This document shows, piece by piece, positions 10,781-21,560 of a stretch of DNA of 64,000 bases (positions are counted from its first letter, which is position 1; each line of letters begins with the position of its first letter). Origin of the DNA: Cervus elaphus (taxonomy: Eukaryota; Chordata; Mammalia; Artiodactyla; Cervidae). Below the pieces are notes generated by a model, which was not told where the DNA came from, did no database searches, and saw only the letters and a list, made by a program, of their open reading frames with translations. Position numbers and translations under genes: made by a program. The DNA is taken from contig NC_057816.1 in NCBI RefSeq assembly GCF_910594005.1, positions 39,423,797 to 39,487,796 of the forward strand, read 5' to 3'.

Positions 10781-12180
10781 TTAACACCTATTTTAGCTTC
10801 ACGATTTTTATGCAAAATTAAGGAAAGAATGAAATCATCTGATTACTGATGCATTATCATTTTTAAAACTCCAAACTCTAGATTTTTAAAAAAACAGTTT
10901 TAACAATTTCTAATATACTTTAAAAGTGCTGACTAAAGGAAAAAAGTACCAAAGAAACTTAGAAGTTTGTTTTATTTCTGAATAATGCAGGACACAGAGA
11001 AATGAAATGTAAGGAACTGCTGGTGTACCTGAAGAAGGAAGAAAAAAGAGAAGCAAAATTTTTTCATTCGTCATATTCTGCTCAAATTCTTATACACAAA
11101 CCCCTATTTCCACCAGGTGGTTTTCAACAATGTAGAAGCACTGCTCTTTTCCATGAATACTAATATTAGTACACCTAAAATAAATCACTGACAGGTAAGA
11201 TGACAAAACATATGTTTTCTATATAAGACATGGTGCCTGTCTGCATTCAGCTTACAAGCTAGTATGTCAGAAAGATTTAAAATGAACACAAAAATAAACC
11301 CATAAAATTGGCAACTCACTTCATCTTCCAAGCTTGTAGGTTCTGTTTTCTGAAGATCTGAACCTAAATGTTAAGTATATTGCCAAGGTCTACAAACATG
11401 TGGCACTGGTTTCCACCAGGAAGTCACAAGCTCTTTTCCTAACAATGCTAATATCTCCAAATGCACTAATAGATTTCTCATTAGAAGAGTCTGCTGCTCA
11501 AAAAATAAATAAATAAATAAGGCATATAAATACTTAATATATCTTTCTCTTGGAGAATAAAGATACATATTCACTTCTAAAGATTTTGAAGACAATAAAA
11601 CCTTTTAACTGTACTGAACCCACTGTTGCACAGAAAATGGATTAATTGTTCATAATTAACAATAAATCCATTTTCACACAAACCAGCTATTAAAATCTCA
11701 TATGACACTCATGTGTATCCACAGGCTTTAAGAAATGCTGGCTTCAACTATAGCCATGATTTGCATAGTTTGACATACAAACTTTTATTTTCATCCTTTA
11801 TTAAAATAAAGAAATAAATGAAAGGCAAAAATATAGCTATTCATTGAATCAACTGAAAAAATCTTGAACAGCTGAATAAGAGAGGAAGTCCTAAAGGCTA
11901 GGACACTGAAGTAAATAACACATACTGGCCTCAACTATTATTATTAACAGTTTAATTTATCCTGAATTTTATTTCCAAGCACAATTAAAATACATCTATA
12001 TCACCCTTGGAGATATTCTGACTTTGATCTGGTATGTACCCTTTTGGATAATTATTTTCAAATATAGTGTTCATTATAATTACCTGGAATGGTCATTCAA
12101 AATGCAATTTCCTGGGATTCAACCAAAGTTACTGAATCACAATTCATCGGTGTAAGATTCAAGATTTTGCATTTTTTAGC
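10781..12180. other. Unassigned AT-rich DNA with a short (AAAT)n run
   Basis: No gene. An (AAAT)n microsatellite of about five units is at 11499-11519. The 74-codon minus frame at 11371-11595 runs through it and has no protein-family character. Confidence 0.5.
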
Positions 12181-12580
12181 AAACAGCCTATGTGTCCACC
12201 AACAGAGGAATGGATAGAGAAGTTGTAGTATATATACATACAATGGAATACCACTCACCCATGAAGACTAATGAAAGTTTGCCATCTGCAACCACGTATT
12301 AGTGAATACTACAAAAAGAAACAGATTCACAGCTAGAGAGAACAGACTAGCAATGATCAGTAGGGAAAAGGAAGTGGGGAGGGGTATATAGGGGTGGGAA
12401 TTAAAGAGTACCAACTATTATATATAAAACAAGCTACAAGAACATATTGTACAAACAGGGAATGTAGCCAATATTTTATAACTATAAATGAAGTACAACC
12501 ATTAAAAATTATGAATCACTATATCATACATGTGTAACTTACATAATATTATACATCAACCACACTTCAAATTTTTAAGA
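12181..12580 (+). mobile_element. Older L1 3' end
   Basis: Starts in the ORF2 C-terminus (TGTGTCCACCAACAGAGGAATGG truncated here; then TACAATGGAATACCACTC) and runs through the 3'UTR (AGGGAATGTAGCCAATATTT, CATACATGTGTAACTTACAT) to ACATCAACCACACTTC. It is older than the 15.4- and 47.4-kb L1s. The truncated reading frame is full of stops. Confidence 0.75.
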
Positions 12581-13224
12581 CTAGAAACACCCTAGATGAT
12601 TCAGGAAATTCTGTCTCTAAAACTTTAATCTCTTTGGGTCAAAACCATTATTTCAGGTGCTTTCAGATAACAGGAGTTGTCTCCTATCATAACTCCAGAT
12701 TGTCTAAATCCATCTGCTTATGCTGATTAAGCTCAATAAAGGAGAAAGTCTAGATTAGCCATTCCAGATGTTTTACACTAAGAAGATAATATTTCCTCTA
12801 ATATATTGGCTTCTTCTTACTCCATACACCCAAAACAAAAGAGAAAAAGTAACACTCTGACACTCTCTTTTAAATCATTGGCAAGAAACTACATGTCTTT
12901 TTTTGCCATCAGAAGAGAGTATTTTTCCACTTTCAAAAGGAATTTAAGTTTCCCCTCCATATAGTATCCATTCAGACTCTAGCTTTGACACTGATAGTTT
13001 AGGTTGCCTTTAGGAACTAAATTTCCAGTTAGTCTCTGTCAAAAATACCTGCTGGAACAGTATGAAATGTGTCCAAGCAGAACCTTCTATGCCTCCAATC
13101 CTACTACACTGTTTCATTCTGCTATTTAAACTCTATTACGTTAACTCTGAATACATTTTATTTCTCCTGTTTGATCCTTCTGTTTATCCTTTGATATACC
13201 CACCAGTGTGAGCATTTAGTATAA
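12581..13224. other. Unassigned DNA
   Basis: Nothing recognisable: no ORF of note and no identifiable repeat. Confidence 0.5.
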
Positions 13225-13424
13225 GGTGAAGTGACAGTTGATCAGTTGTATCCAGTCTTTGTAACCCCATGGACTGTAGCCCGCCAGGCTCCTCTGTCCA
13301 TGGAATTCTCCAGGCAAGAATACTGGAGTAGGTTACCATTCCCTTCTCCAGGGGATCTTCCCAACCCAGGGATCCAATTCAGGTCTCCTGCATTTCAGGT
13401 AGATTACCATCTGAGCCACACACA
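13225..13424 (-). mobile_element. Bov-tA SINE
   Basis: Reverse-strand Bov-tA: CAGTCTTTGTAACCCCATGG, GGCAAGAATACTGGAGTAGG, CTTCTCCAGGGGATCTTCC, and a tRNA head at TACCATCTGAGCCAC. Both ends are a little eroded; the terminal 'cagggaagccc' is lost. Confidence 0.92.
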
Positions 13425-14215
13425 CTGATTAGTAGAATATGGAAAAACTGTATTAGCAACAAAATGAACTAAATCATTCTGAAGTAACTGAGAGAAATGG
13501 CTCTCAAGATTTGACTAAGAAACAAGTACAAATTATTTTCTAATTAATTTATCCAGTTACACACTACTACTAGTAAGAATAATTCAAAGAGCACAAAACT
13601 GACAATGGCTGAACTTCAAAAGGCAAACATTAGACTGCGCAATATTTGTTTTAGATTGCAAAATTTGAACTCAGTAAATTGTGCTTGTTAGAGACAGTGA
13701 CCCCAAAGGAAAGCTCACAACTGAAGGTATAATCTCATTGGGGGAAAAATAATTGATTTGCAATCAAAACGTCTTTGAAGAGATAAGGTAGAAAAGATTT
13801 TGATGAGAAATTTTCAGTAGATAAAAATTTGAATTAAAAAAATTAAAAATTATTTAACTTAAGTATAGGACAGATTGACTAAGATACCTTTTAAAAGAAA
13901 ACTTTTCAGTATTGATTTAATTCTGACCAAAAAAAAAAAAAAAAAAAACCTTATAAATTACAATATAAAGTCAACATTATCTTTAGAGTTAAAGTCGGGA
14001 TGTCAAATACTTACTGGGTTAAAATGTCAGGGTAAAATCATCTTGCATCTATACACTAAATATTGCAATGAGTGTTTTCTAGAACAAAATGTCACAAGGT
14101 TTTAAAATAGAAACTTAAAATGATCTAATTGAGCATGCAGTTCCATATGGCAGAATGAGTGCATTGACCTCTTCTTCCTTTAAAGACCTCTTGAAATGAG
14201 AGTGTGAGTGTATGT
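13425..14215. other. Unassigned DNA with a 20-A run
   Basis: No gene. A run of exactly 20 A lies at 13929-13948. I could not attach a retrotransposon body to its left. The 76-codon frame across it encodes poly-Lys and is not credible. Confidence 0.5.
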
Positions 14216-14424
14216 GTGGAGAAAGGGAAATTTATATGTATAAGAAATGAAACTACATATATATACATACATATATATGTGTGTATATACACATATAGAG
14301 GGAAAAGAGAGAGGGAAATATATATGTATAAATGGATAAGGAATGAAACTATATATACACATATATACAGAGAGGGGAGAGAAGGAATTTTATATACATA
14401 CATGGATAAAAAATGAAACTACAA
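14216..14424 (+). repeat. Degenerate minisatellite, about three units
   Basis: Three units of roughly 65-90 bp share the order GAGA-rich, GGGAAATTTATATGTATA, (ATGGATAAG)AAATGAAACTA, then a TATACA-rich block. Unit starts are near 14216, 14304 and 14373. Within units the alternating TA/CA segments vary in length, which makes this a hypervariable candidate. Frames reading through it are low-complexity and not genes. Confidence 0.7.
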
Positions 14425-15087
14425 CAATAACATAAAATAAGAATGAGAAATGGGGTCTATATTTCCTTCATCACTCTAAAACAAAAAGGAAACTTTCATA
14501 GCAGGCAGTAATTCAGATGAGAAGTCCAGAGAAATCTCTCAGTTTAGAATAGAAGAAGATGCTGGATAGAATTGTTTTAATTTTCTTATAAGTTTGTAAG
14601 AGTGAAAAAAATAGAAAACCTCAGAGGGTAGAAATGAAGAGGAAACAAAAATCCAGAGAGGTAAACAAGCTCTGAGGTTGGTATTTATCACAGGGATAAA
14701 CCTACCAATCCATGGTGGCCTAAGACTTAGATTTTTACAGAAGATACACTTGGGCCACATTCAAAGTGGAAAAGAAATATTGGTCCCTGAAAACATGACA
14801 GATCGGTTTGAGACACTGGAACAAATACAGGAAAATCCAAAGGCAATGAAAAACAATTAAAAATAACTCATAAGGGGAAGGAGATGGTGAGAAACCTGTA
14901 TCCTTTGGTCTTAAATCTTAGATGGATGGGGAAAAAATGAGGGGGAAAAAAAGATGTCCTCCTGGAGAATTCCTAAATGCAAGCCTACACTCATACTGGT
15001 TTGAGGCCAGAATTTATGCTACCCATATAAACTCAAAACTAAAAGTGTAGCTTAAAGTGGTCCCAGCATTGTAAAGCCCCAAGAACT
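14425..15087. other. Unassigned DNA
   Basis: No gene or known repeat identified. Short frames on both strands at 14539-14860 have no family signature. Confidence 0.5.
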
Positions 15088-15290
15088 TGCAAAGAGCCAA
15101 CTCACTGGAAAAGACACAGATGCTGGGAAAGATGAAGGGCAAGAGAAGGGGGTGGCAGAGGATGAGATGGTTAGGTAACATCACCAACTCAATGGACATG
15201 AGTTTAAGCAAACTCCTAGAGACAGAGAAGGACAGAGAAGCCTAGCATGCAAAGAGTTGGATACAACTTAAGAGACTGAACAACAAGGAA
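15088..15290 (+). mobile_element. BovB LINE 3' end (about 0.2 kb)
   Basis: Plus-strand BovB tail: TTGCAAAGAGCCAACTCACT, GATGCTGGGAAAGATGAAGG, GCAGAGGATGAGATGG, AACTCAATGGACATGAG, ending at GAGACTGAACAACAA. Strongly 5'-truncated. Flanking AAGAACT (left) and AAGGAACT (right) may be a worn target-site duplication. Confidence 0.88.
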
Positions 15291-15411
15291 CTGTCAGAAG
15301 AAAACACTAAAACCTCTTTGCAAGAATGCACCAACAAACCAGGCCTCAAATAATCTCTCCAAGGAATATGAGCTGACAATTATTTAAAAATCACTAAAAA
15401 CCTGTAAAAGC
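15291..15411. other. Spacer carrying the L1 target site
   Basis: Short unassigned stretch between BovB and L1. Its last 14 bases (15398-15411, AAACCTGTAAAAGC) are the 5' copy of the target-site duplication of the following L1. Confidence 0.85.
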
Positions 15412-16367
15412 AGATGGCTAACAAACACATGAAAAGATGCTCAACATCACTCATTATCAGAGAAATGCAAATCAAACCACAGTGAGGTACCATTACACAC
15501 CGGTCAGGATGGCTGCTATCCAAAAGTCTACAAGCAATAAATGCTGGAGAGGGTGTGGAGAAAAGGGAACCCTCTTACACCGTTGGTGGGAATGCAAACT
15601 AGTACAGCACTATGGAAAACAGTGTGGAGATTCCTTAAAAAACTGGAAATAGAACTGCCATATGACCCAGCAATCCCACTGCTGGGCATACATACATACT
15701 GAGGAAACCAGATCTGAAAGAGACATGTGCACCCCAATGTTCATTGCAGCACTGTTTATAATAGCCAGGACATGGAAGCAACCTAGATGCCCATCAGCAG
15801 ACAAATGGATAAGGAAGCTGCGGTACATATACACCATGGAATATTACTCAGACATTAAAAAGAATTCATTTGGATCAGTTCTAATGAGATGGATGAAACT
15901 GGAGCCCATTATACAGAGTGAAGTAAGCCAGAAAGATAAAGACCAATATAGTACACTAATGCATATATATGGAATTTAGAAAGATGGTAATGATAACCCT
16001 ATATGCAAAACAGTAAGAGACACAGATGTACAGAACAGACTTCTGGACTCTGTGGGAGAAGGTGAGGGTGGGATGTTCAGAGAGAATAGCATTGAAACAA
16101 GTATACTATCAAGGGTGAAACAGATCACCAGCCCAGGTTGGATGCATGAGACAAGTACTCAGGGCTGGTGCACGGGGAAGACCCAGAGGGATGGGATGGG
16201 GAGGGAGGCGGGAGGGGGGATCGGGATGGGGAACACATGTAAATCCATGGCTGATTCATGTCAATGTAGTGGCAAAAACCATTACAATATTGTAAAGTAA
16301 TTAGCCTCCAAACTAATAAAAATAAATGAAAAAAAAAAGACAAAAAAGAAATTAAAAAATAAAATAT
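15412..16367 (+). mobile_element. 5'-truncated ruminant L1 (956 bp)
   Basis: L1 that starts inside ORF2 at the 'agatggctaacaaacacatg' region and ends in an A-rich tail near 16367. It is flanked by perfect 14-bp duplications, AAACCTGTAAAAGC at 15398-15411 and 16368-16381. It keeps the ORF2 C-terminal cysteine motif (frame from 15437: C-W-R-G-C ... H-R-W-W-E-C, with the second Cys after His changed to Arg). The final ORF2 stretch is in the 15662-15979 frame, ending M-H-I-Y-G-I. At least one deletion near 15473 (AAACC versus AAAACC) and another near 15607 break the frame. It is closely similar to 54,388-55,322 of the full-length copy, so the two belong to the same subfamily. Confidence 0.95.
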
Positions 16368-16381
16368 AAACCTGTAAAAGC

Positions 16382-17140
16382 CAATTACCATAAGCAAGAA
16401 TCAGCGAAAACAACAAACTCCAAATAACTGTACAAATTCCACAAATATCAGGATTATTATGTACAAACTATAAAATAATTTAAAAAATAAAGGAAGGGTA
16501 GAAAGCATAATGAAAAACAACAGCACTATCAAATGTGACCAGACAGATTTCCCAAGGGAACCAAATGGAATATCCACAAATATTACATATAATCATTAAA
16601 ATTAAAAATAGAAGGCTAAATGATAGGTTGGATATAGCTGCAGAAATAATTAGTAACAGACAATAGAACTGAAAAAATTAACTAGAGTGAAACATAGAGT
16701 GGTAAGTATTAGAATGTACAAAAGATATTAAGAGACAGAAAAATACATCAAATCAGAGTTCCTGACTCTATTCAATATTCTATAATAATTTATGTGAGAA
16801 AAGAATCTTTTAAAAAAGGATGAATATATATATACGTATAACTGAATTGCTTGCTCTATACCTGAAACACAATACTGTAAATCAACTATACTCCAATAAA
16901 ATGTTTTAAATGAGATCAGAAACTTAAAAAAAAAATTGGAATTCCCAGAGGAGAAGATAGCAAGAATAAAAGAGATACACTGTTTGAAGAATTAATGGCA
17001 GAGAATGTTTCCCATAAATGCATCTTAAATGAAAATTATACTTGAGGGTTCATTCTAGGAGGGGAATAAAAAGGAATACAAAAGGGAATATGACATAAGA
17101 CACAAGAAATAGCAACAGCCAAGTATTACCAAAACAGAAA
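16382..17140 (+). mobile_element. Old ORF1-type LINE remnant (HAL1-like) with an L1 tail inside
   Basis: Weakly HAL1/L1-ORF1-like order: CCCAGAGGAGAAGATAGC, TTTGAAGAATTAATGGCAG, AATGTTTCCCATAAATGC. Between about 16815 and 16912 lies a recognisable artiodactyl L1 3' terminus (CTATACCTGAAACACAATAC, AATCAACTATACTCCAATAA). The L1 tail assignment is firm. The HAL1-like label for the rest is tentative. Confidence 0.45.
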
Positions 17141-17444
17141 AGCAAAAAAAAAAAGATAAAAAGAATTTATCTCTCATAATAAAAGAGAATCCATTTGATC
17201 TTGACACTTAGAATACATTTATGTATAATTCTTTGGTCTTCAGCCTTAGAGGATCCAAACAAGATAATTTCCACAGTTACTTACATTAGTTGCTTTATTT
17301 CCTATCCAGTTCAATGTAGTTAGGTTATTCACTTGTAGTAAGTTAGGTTAACTTGTTAGGTATGCCCCACTTTTAGAAAGTTTCAGTTAGGCCACTTTAC
17401 TTTTACCAAAGATTGCCTGTTTTCACTAACCTAAAGAAATCTGA
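17141..17444. other. Unassigned DNA
   Basis: No gene or recognised repeat. 17310-17400 contains several near-repeats of AGTTAGGTTA. Confidence 0.45.
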
Positions 17445-17661
17445 GGGTTTCCCAGGTGGCTCAGTGGTAAAGAATCTGCCTGCAATGTGAGAGACCTGGG
17501 CTTGATCCCTGGGTCAGGAAGATCCCCTGGAGAAGGAAATGGCCACCCACTCCAGTACTCTTGCCTAGAAAATTCCATGGATGGAGGAACCTGGTGGGCT
17601 ATAGTCCATGGGGTCGCAAAGAGTCAGACACGACTGAGCAACTTCACTTTCTTTCTTTCTT
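17445..17661 (+). mobile_element. Bov-tA SINE, complete
   Basis: Plus-strand Bov-tA. The tRNA head GGGTTTCCCAGGTGGCTCAG carries box A, and box B is the GGCTTGATCCCTGGGTC region. Then the BovA body (ACCCACTCCAGTACTCTTGC) and end (GAGTCAGACACGACTGAGC) are followed by a (CTTT)n tail. Well preserved. Confidence 0.95.
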
Positions 17662-18334
17662 AACCTAGCAGAGTCTACATTTCCGCAGTTGGAAATAACC
17701 TCGAAAGTTACATCCCATGGCAAAAATCACTGCACACATTTGTGACTCAGTAAAACACTCCATGAGACAGGACTACTTCCCTGGGTGACTGCTTTCAGAA
17801 ATCCTTGGGAACAATTCCTTGAGAGCCCTTTTAACCAATACTCGGTCCCCACTTCAGCCAATTCAACTCTGTCATTATGTGTATCTCTTTTCATTCATAC
17901 TGATTGCTACTGCCTCTTATCAATTTCTATACAACCTGAACATGGGAAGAAATTCTAGACAGCAATTGCAACCATCTGCAAATAACAACGTAAATAAACT
18001 TGCTATAACTCTCTTCAATACAGTGTGATATTTTTTTTTCCTCTGGGAAGGCAATCAGACCCGTCTATAAAAAGAAAACTTAGAGAACTTAGGAACTTAG
18101 TTAACTGAGGAATGTTAGGAAACATGGTCCTGGATGGCTGCTCTGATGATGCATTTTTGTGAAAAAGTCTAGCTTTTGATTCTGCTCAAGCCTCTCTCTG
18201 AAATCTTGGGAGTCTCCAGTACAAGATCGGCTTTCTTCAAAGTTTATTACAACCATCACTCCTTCTTTTCTCAAATATCAACTGTCATACATTGAGTTAT
18301 CTAGAAGAAAAACCTTAGAGAAGAACTATTATTG
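17662..18334. other. Unassigned DNA
   Basis: No gene found. The 69-codon frame at 17819-18028 shows no known domain. A poly-T tract is at 18031-18039. Confidence 0.5.
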
Positions 18335-18537
18335 TTGTTCAGTAGCTAAGTTATCTCCAACTCTTCTGCGACCCCATGGACTATAGCCCACCAGGCTCTT
18401 TTGACCACGGAATTTCCCAGGTAAGAATACTGGAGTGGGTTGCCATTCCTTTTCCAGGGGACCTTCCCAACCGAGGGATCAAACCTGTCTTCTGCGTTGC
18501 AGTCAGACTCTTTACCACTGAGCCACTTGGGAAGACC
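18335..18537 (-). mobile_element. Bov-tA SINE
   Basis: Reverse-strand copy: GTTCAGTAGCTAAGTTATC to the tRNA head at TTACCACTGAGCCACTTGGG. Moderately diverged. It is the left partner of two same-orientation Bov-tA copies only about 15 bp apart. Confidence 0.92.
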
Positions 18538-18551
18538 AAGAGGAGGATTAG

Positions 18552-18757
18552 CACGTCAGTCAAGTCGCTCAGTCGTGTCTGACTCTCTGCGACCCCACGG
18601 ACTGTAGCCTACCAGGCTCCTCCCATGGGATTTTCAAGGCAAGAATGAATATTGGAGTGGGTTGCCATTTCCTTCTCCAGAGGATCTTCCCCACCCAGGG
18701 ATCGAACCCAGGTCTCCTGCATTGTAGGCAGACGCTTTACCATCTGAGCCACCAGGG
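18552..18757 (-). mobile_element. Bov-tA SINE
   Basis: Second reverse-strand copy: CAAGTCGCTCAGTCGTGTC to CATCTGAGCCACCAGG. It has a near-perfect 14-bp flank pair (AAGAGGAGGATTAG at 18538-18551, AAGAGGGGGATTAG at 18758-18771; 13 of 14 match). This shows it inserted independently beside the first copy and did not arise by tandem duplication. Confidence 0.93.
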
Positions 18758-18771
18758 AAGAGGGGGATTAG

Positions 18772-20285
18772 TGTCATACAATTTATTAAGTTCTCTGAGG
18801 AATAACCAGTAGCAGATCAGAGAAACAAGATGGGGGATGGACAGGCACTGTGAGAGAACATGTTGGATTATCCCCTACCAGACAAACGGGGGATGAGAGG
18901 AGGGCTTCAAGGTGAGCTGCTCGGATGACCCAAGGGTAATGGTTCTGAGAAGGTTGCAAGTGTGAGATATAAGCTCCCTGAACCTGCATCAGATGCATGA
19001 TGGGCACAAAAACCAAAATAATAGAAGAATTCCCGGATGACCTGTGTGAAGCAACAAGTCATCCACTTTTAGACCTCCAACATCTTCTTGTATCCAGTAG
19101 ATACTCAACAAAAATTAGCCAATAATGGTCAAACTATAATCAACCAAGTCTCAACTAACAAAAGAATGGAACCCCTTAACTAACTTTTAAATCAACTTCC
19201 CAAAGATATAACTAGATAACACAATCAGATAGCATTTCAAATTTAACTGGCACTTGCAATATGTATGAGTACAACAATGTCCATAATACAGATATCTTCC
19301 TCTAAATAATCCTGAAAGGTTAAATGCACCTCATAATATATTTTCATTTATTTCTACATAAATTAAGATGATATATGAGCTTCCTAAGAGAGCTTTGGTC
19401 TTAGAAATGTAAAACAAACTCTAATATCTGTTAAACCAAATAAAAAAAAGAGAGAAATTTAAGTGAGGTTAGAGCCATGATTTGCACTTTATCAAGATAA
19501 AGCTGGCTACTGCACATAGGGTTTAAATAATCACAATTCTATCCTAGAATGTACTTCCAATTTCTATTCATAGCTCTCTTATACTTACAGTAAACTGAAG
19601 ATCTATCTTCTTTATTGCCAAATTTGAAAAAAAAAATAGATTAAAAAACAGTAAAATACTCTCTTTCAGCTTATAAATAAATATAGTTTTAAAATTCTTG
19701 CATTCATTTGCAACCTGTATGCCGAAAAATTCAAATTAAAGGGACTATTAATTAAAATGACACCCCAAGGAAAGGCAGTATCAAGCCATTCACCAGAACT
19801 CTACTGATGTGTAAGTAAAAGCTTAAAACAAACAAACAAACAAACAAACAAAAAAAACTCCGCTCTCATAAGAGCCTTAAATTGCAGAGAGAGAACAAGT
19901 AAATCAGAATCTGGTTGTGGTTATTAAGGCTATAAGTAGTAAATTAAATTTTAGATATATTTAAAAATTGACCTCTACCTTCTTTTATGGACAGAGATGG
20001 GACCCTTACCCATGCACTGTCAGTTTCCAGAACTTGTCACAGACCTGGCACATAGTGGTATCTCACTATATATTTCTTTAATCGATGCTATAAAAATCAA
20101 ATATCTGTTGAGTCACATTACATACATGACTTTATTAGTCTTCTAATATAGAAGACTGCACATTTATTAAAGAGACAAGACAAACAGTACACACACACAC
20201 GCACACAAAGGAAATAGTATCAAGCTTACAAGTACATATATACTCAAGTGCCATGTAGTATAATTCACATTTTAAAAGTCTAAGA
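18772..20285. other. Unassigned DNA with microsatellites
   Basis: No gene. An (AAAC)n run is at 19825-19857 and a short (CA)n at 20189-20206. The 76-codon minus frame at 18786-19016 has no family signature. Confidence 0.5.
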
Positions 20286-20545
20286 AGGGACCTCCCTGGA
20301 GGCCCGGTGGTTAAGTTTCTACCCGCCAATGCAGGGGACATGGGTTTAGTCCCTGGTCTAGGAACTAAGATCCCACATGCCACGAGGCAACTAAGCCTCT
20401 GTTCCACACATGAGAAGCCCACACACCACAATTAGTAAAGCCTGTACACTGCTGAGTAACCGCTATGCCATCACAGAAGACACTGCCTCTCCACTAGAGA
20501 AAGTCCATGTACCGCAATGAAGAGTCAGTGCAGCCAAAATAAGTC
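20286..20545 (+). mobile_element. CHR-type SINE, long form
   Basis: Plus strand: GGGACCTCCCTGGAGGCCC (degenerate tRNA head), GGTTTAGTCCCTGGTCTAGG (box B), CTAAGATCCCACATGCCACG. It then has the longer CHR 3' body with CCACTAGAGAAAGTCCATG and CAATGAAGAGTCAGTGCAGCC. Longer than the copy at 7.8 kb. The 98-codon antisense frame over it is a shadow. Confidence 0.85.
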
Positions 20546-20616
20546 TAAGGAAAAATGGAAGAATATACATGCTAGAACTGTTCAGAAAGGCTTTATAGAA
20601 AGGAACTTGAAGACTT

Positions 20617-20993
20617 GTAGGGGAAGGAGAGGGTGGGATGAATTGATAGAGTAGCACTGAAACATATATATAACCATATGTAAAATAAACAGCCAGAGGG
20701 AATTTGCTGCATGATGCAGGGAGCTCAAACCTGGTGCTCTGTGACAATCTCAAGGAGTGGGATGGAGTGGGAGGTGTGTGGGGGTGTGTGTGTGTTGTGT
20801 GTGGGGGTGTGTATGTGTGTGTGTGTTAGTCACTCAGTGGCGTCCAACTCTTTGCTACCCCATGGAATCAAGCCCCAGAGGGAGGTTTGAGAGGGGGGGA
20901 TATATGAAAGTCCTATGTCTGATTCATGTTGATATATGGCAGAAACCAACACAATATTGTAAACCAATTATCCTCCAATTAAAAATAAACATT
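20617..20993 (+). mobile_element. L1 3'UTR fragment interrupted by a BovA piece
   Basis: L1 3'UTR landmarks: AAGGAGAGGGTGGGATGAAT, CACTGAAACATATATA, AATTTGCTGCATGATGCAGG, then after the interruption TCTGATTCATGTTGATATATGG, AACCAACACAATATTGTAAA and a poly-A end. The interruption (20772-20877) is a (TG)n tract joined to a reverse-strand BovA scrap (TTAGTCACTCAGTGGCGTCC). The host word GGGAGGT occurs on both sides, fitting a short target-site duplication. Confidence 0.8.
20772..20877 (-). mobile_element. BovA fragment with (TG)n tail
   Basis: About 50 bp of reverse-strand BovA 3' end (GTCCAACTCTTTGCTACCCC) preceded by an irregular TG/GGG-rich tract of about 55 bp. In reverse orientation the TG tract is where the SINE's own 3' simple repeat would lie. 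This looks like a very short, 5'-truncated SINE insertion. Confidence 0.7.
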
Positions 20994-21099
20994 TTTTTAA
21001 AAAAGCAAAAAAGAAAAAGAAAAGAACTTGAAGGGTGAACCAGATTTGGAATGAGAAGGAGGGATGATTTGAGAAATCCATGGAAATGCTTGATTATGA

Positions 21100-21560
21100 C
21101 CCACCAACTGGAAAAAGTATCCGTGCAATCTACCCTCCTCACTGCTACAAGAGTGATGTTTCTAAAGTACAAATATATACCCTTTTGGACACCCCCCCCC
21201 ATCATTTTCCATCCTCACAACTCCTATATTTGCCCTAATGCACCAAGATCATTTGCACTGAACCCTTCACTTTCCTCAAGCAGCACATGCCATCTGGTGA
21301 GTCTGTTCTCTCACCAAGTCCTAGCACTAAGACCTCCTGGAGACTACATTGCAAGAATCAAGCTAAATATGCCTCATTAGTGAGACCTTTGCTTACCTTC
21401 CCACAGGAGATTTGACCCTGTCCCCAAGTGGCCCCTTAGTATTCTGTCATTATCCTATTATAGCACCTATACTATGTCAGAGCATTAAACTGTTTAGAGG
21501 CGTATCTCATATTAGATTGCAAGCATCACAAGGATTCATTTTTTAATCTTTAACAAGAGA
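21100..21560 (+). mobile_element. L2 LINE 3' region
   Basis: Ordered L2 landmarks: AGAGTGATGTTTCTAAAGTA, ACTCCTATATTTGCCC, CACTGAACCCTTCACTTTCC, TTATAGCACCTATACTATG, and AGATTGCAAGCATCACAAGG in the terminal region. Old, gapped and non-coding. The 109-codon frame at 21051-21380 partly overlaps the element but is not a continuous L2 protein that I can recognise. Confidence 0.65.

Noticed and set aside
21051..21380. 109-codon ORF
   Set aside because: It overlaps an L2 3' region on the same strand but does not read as L2 protein. Judged a chance frame.
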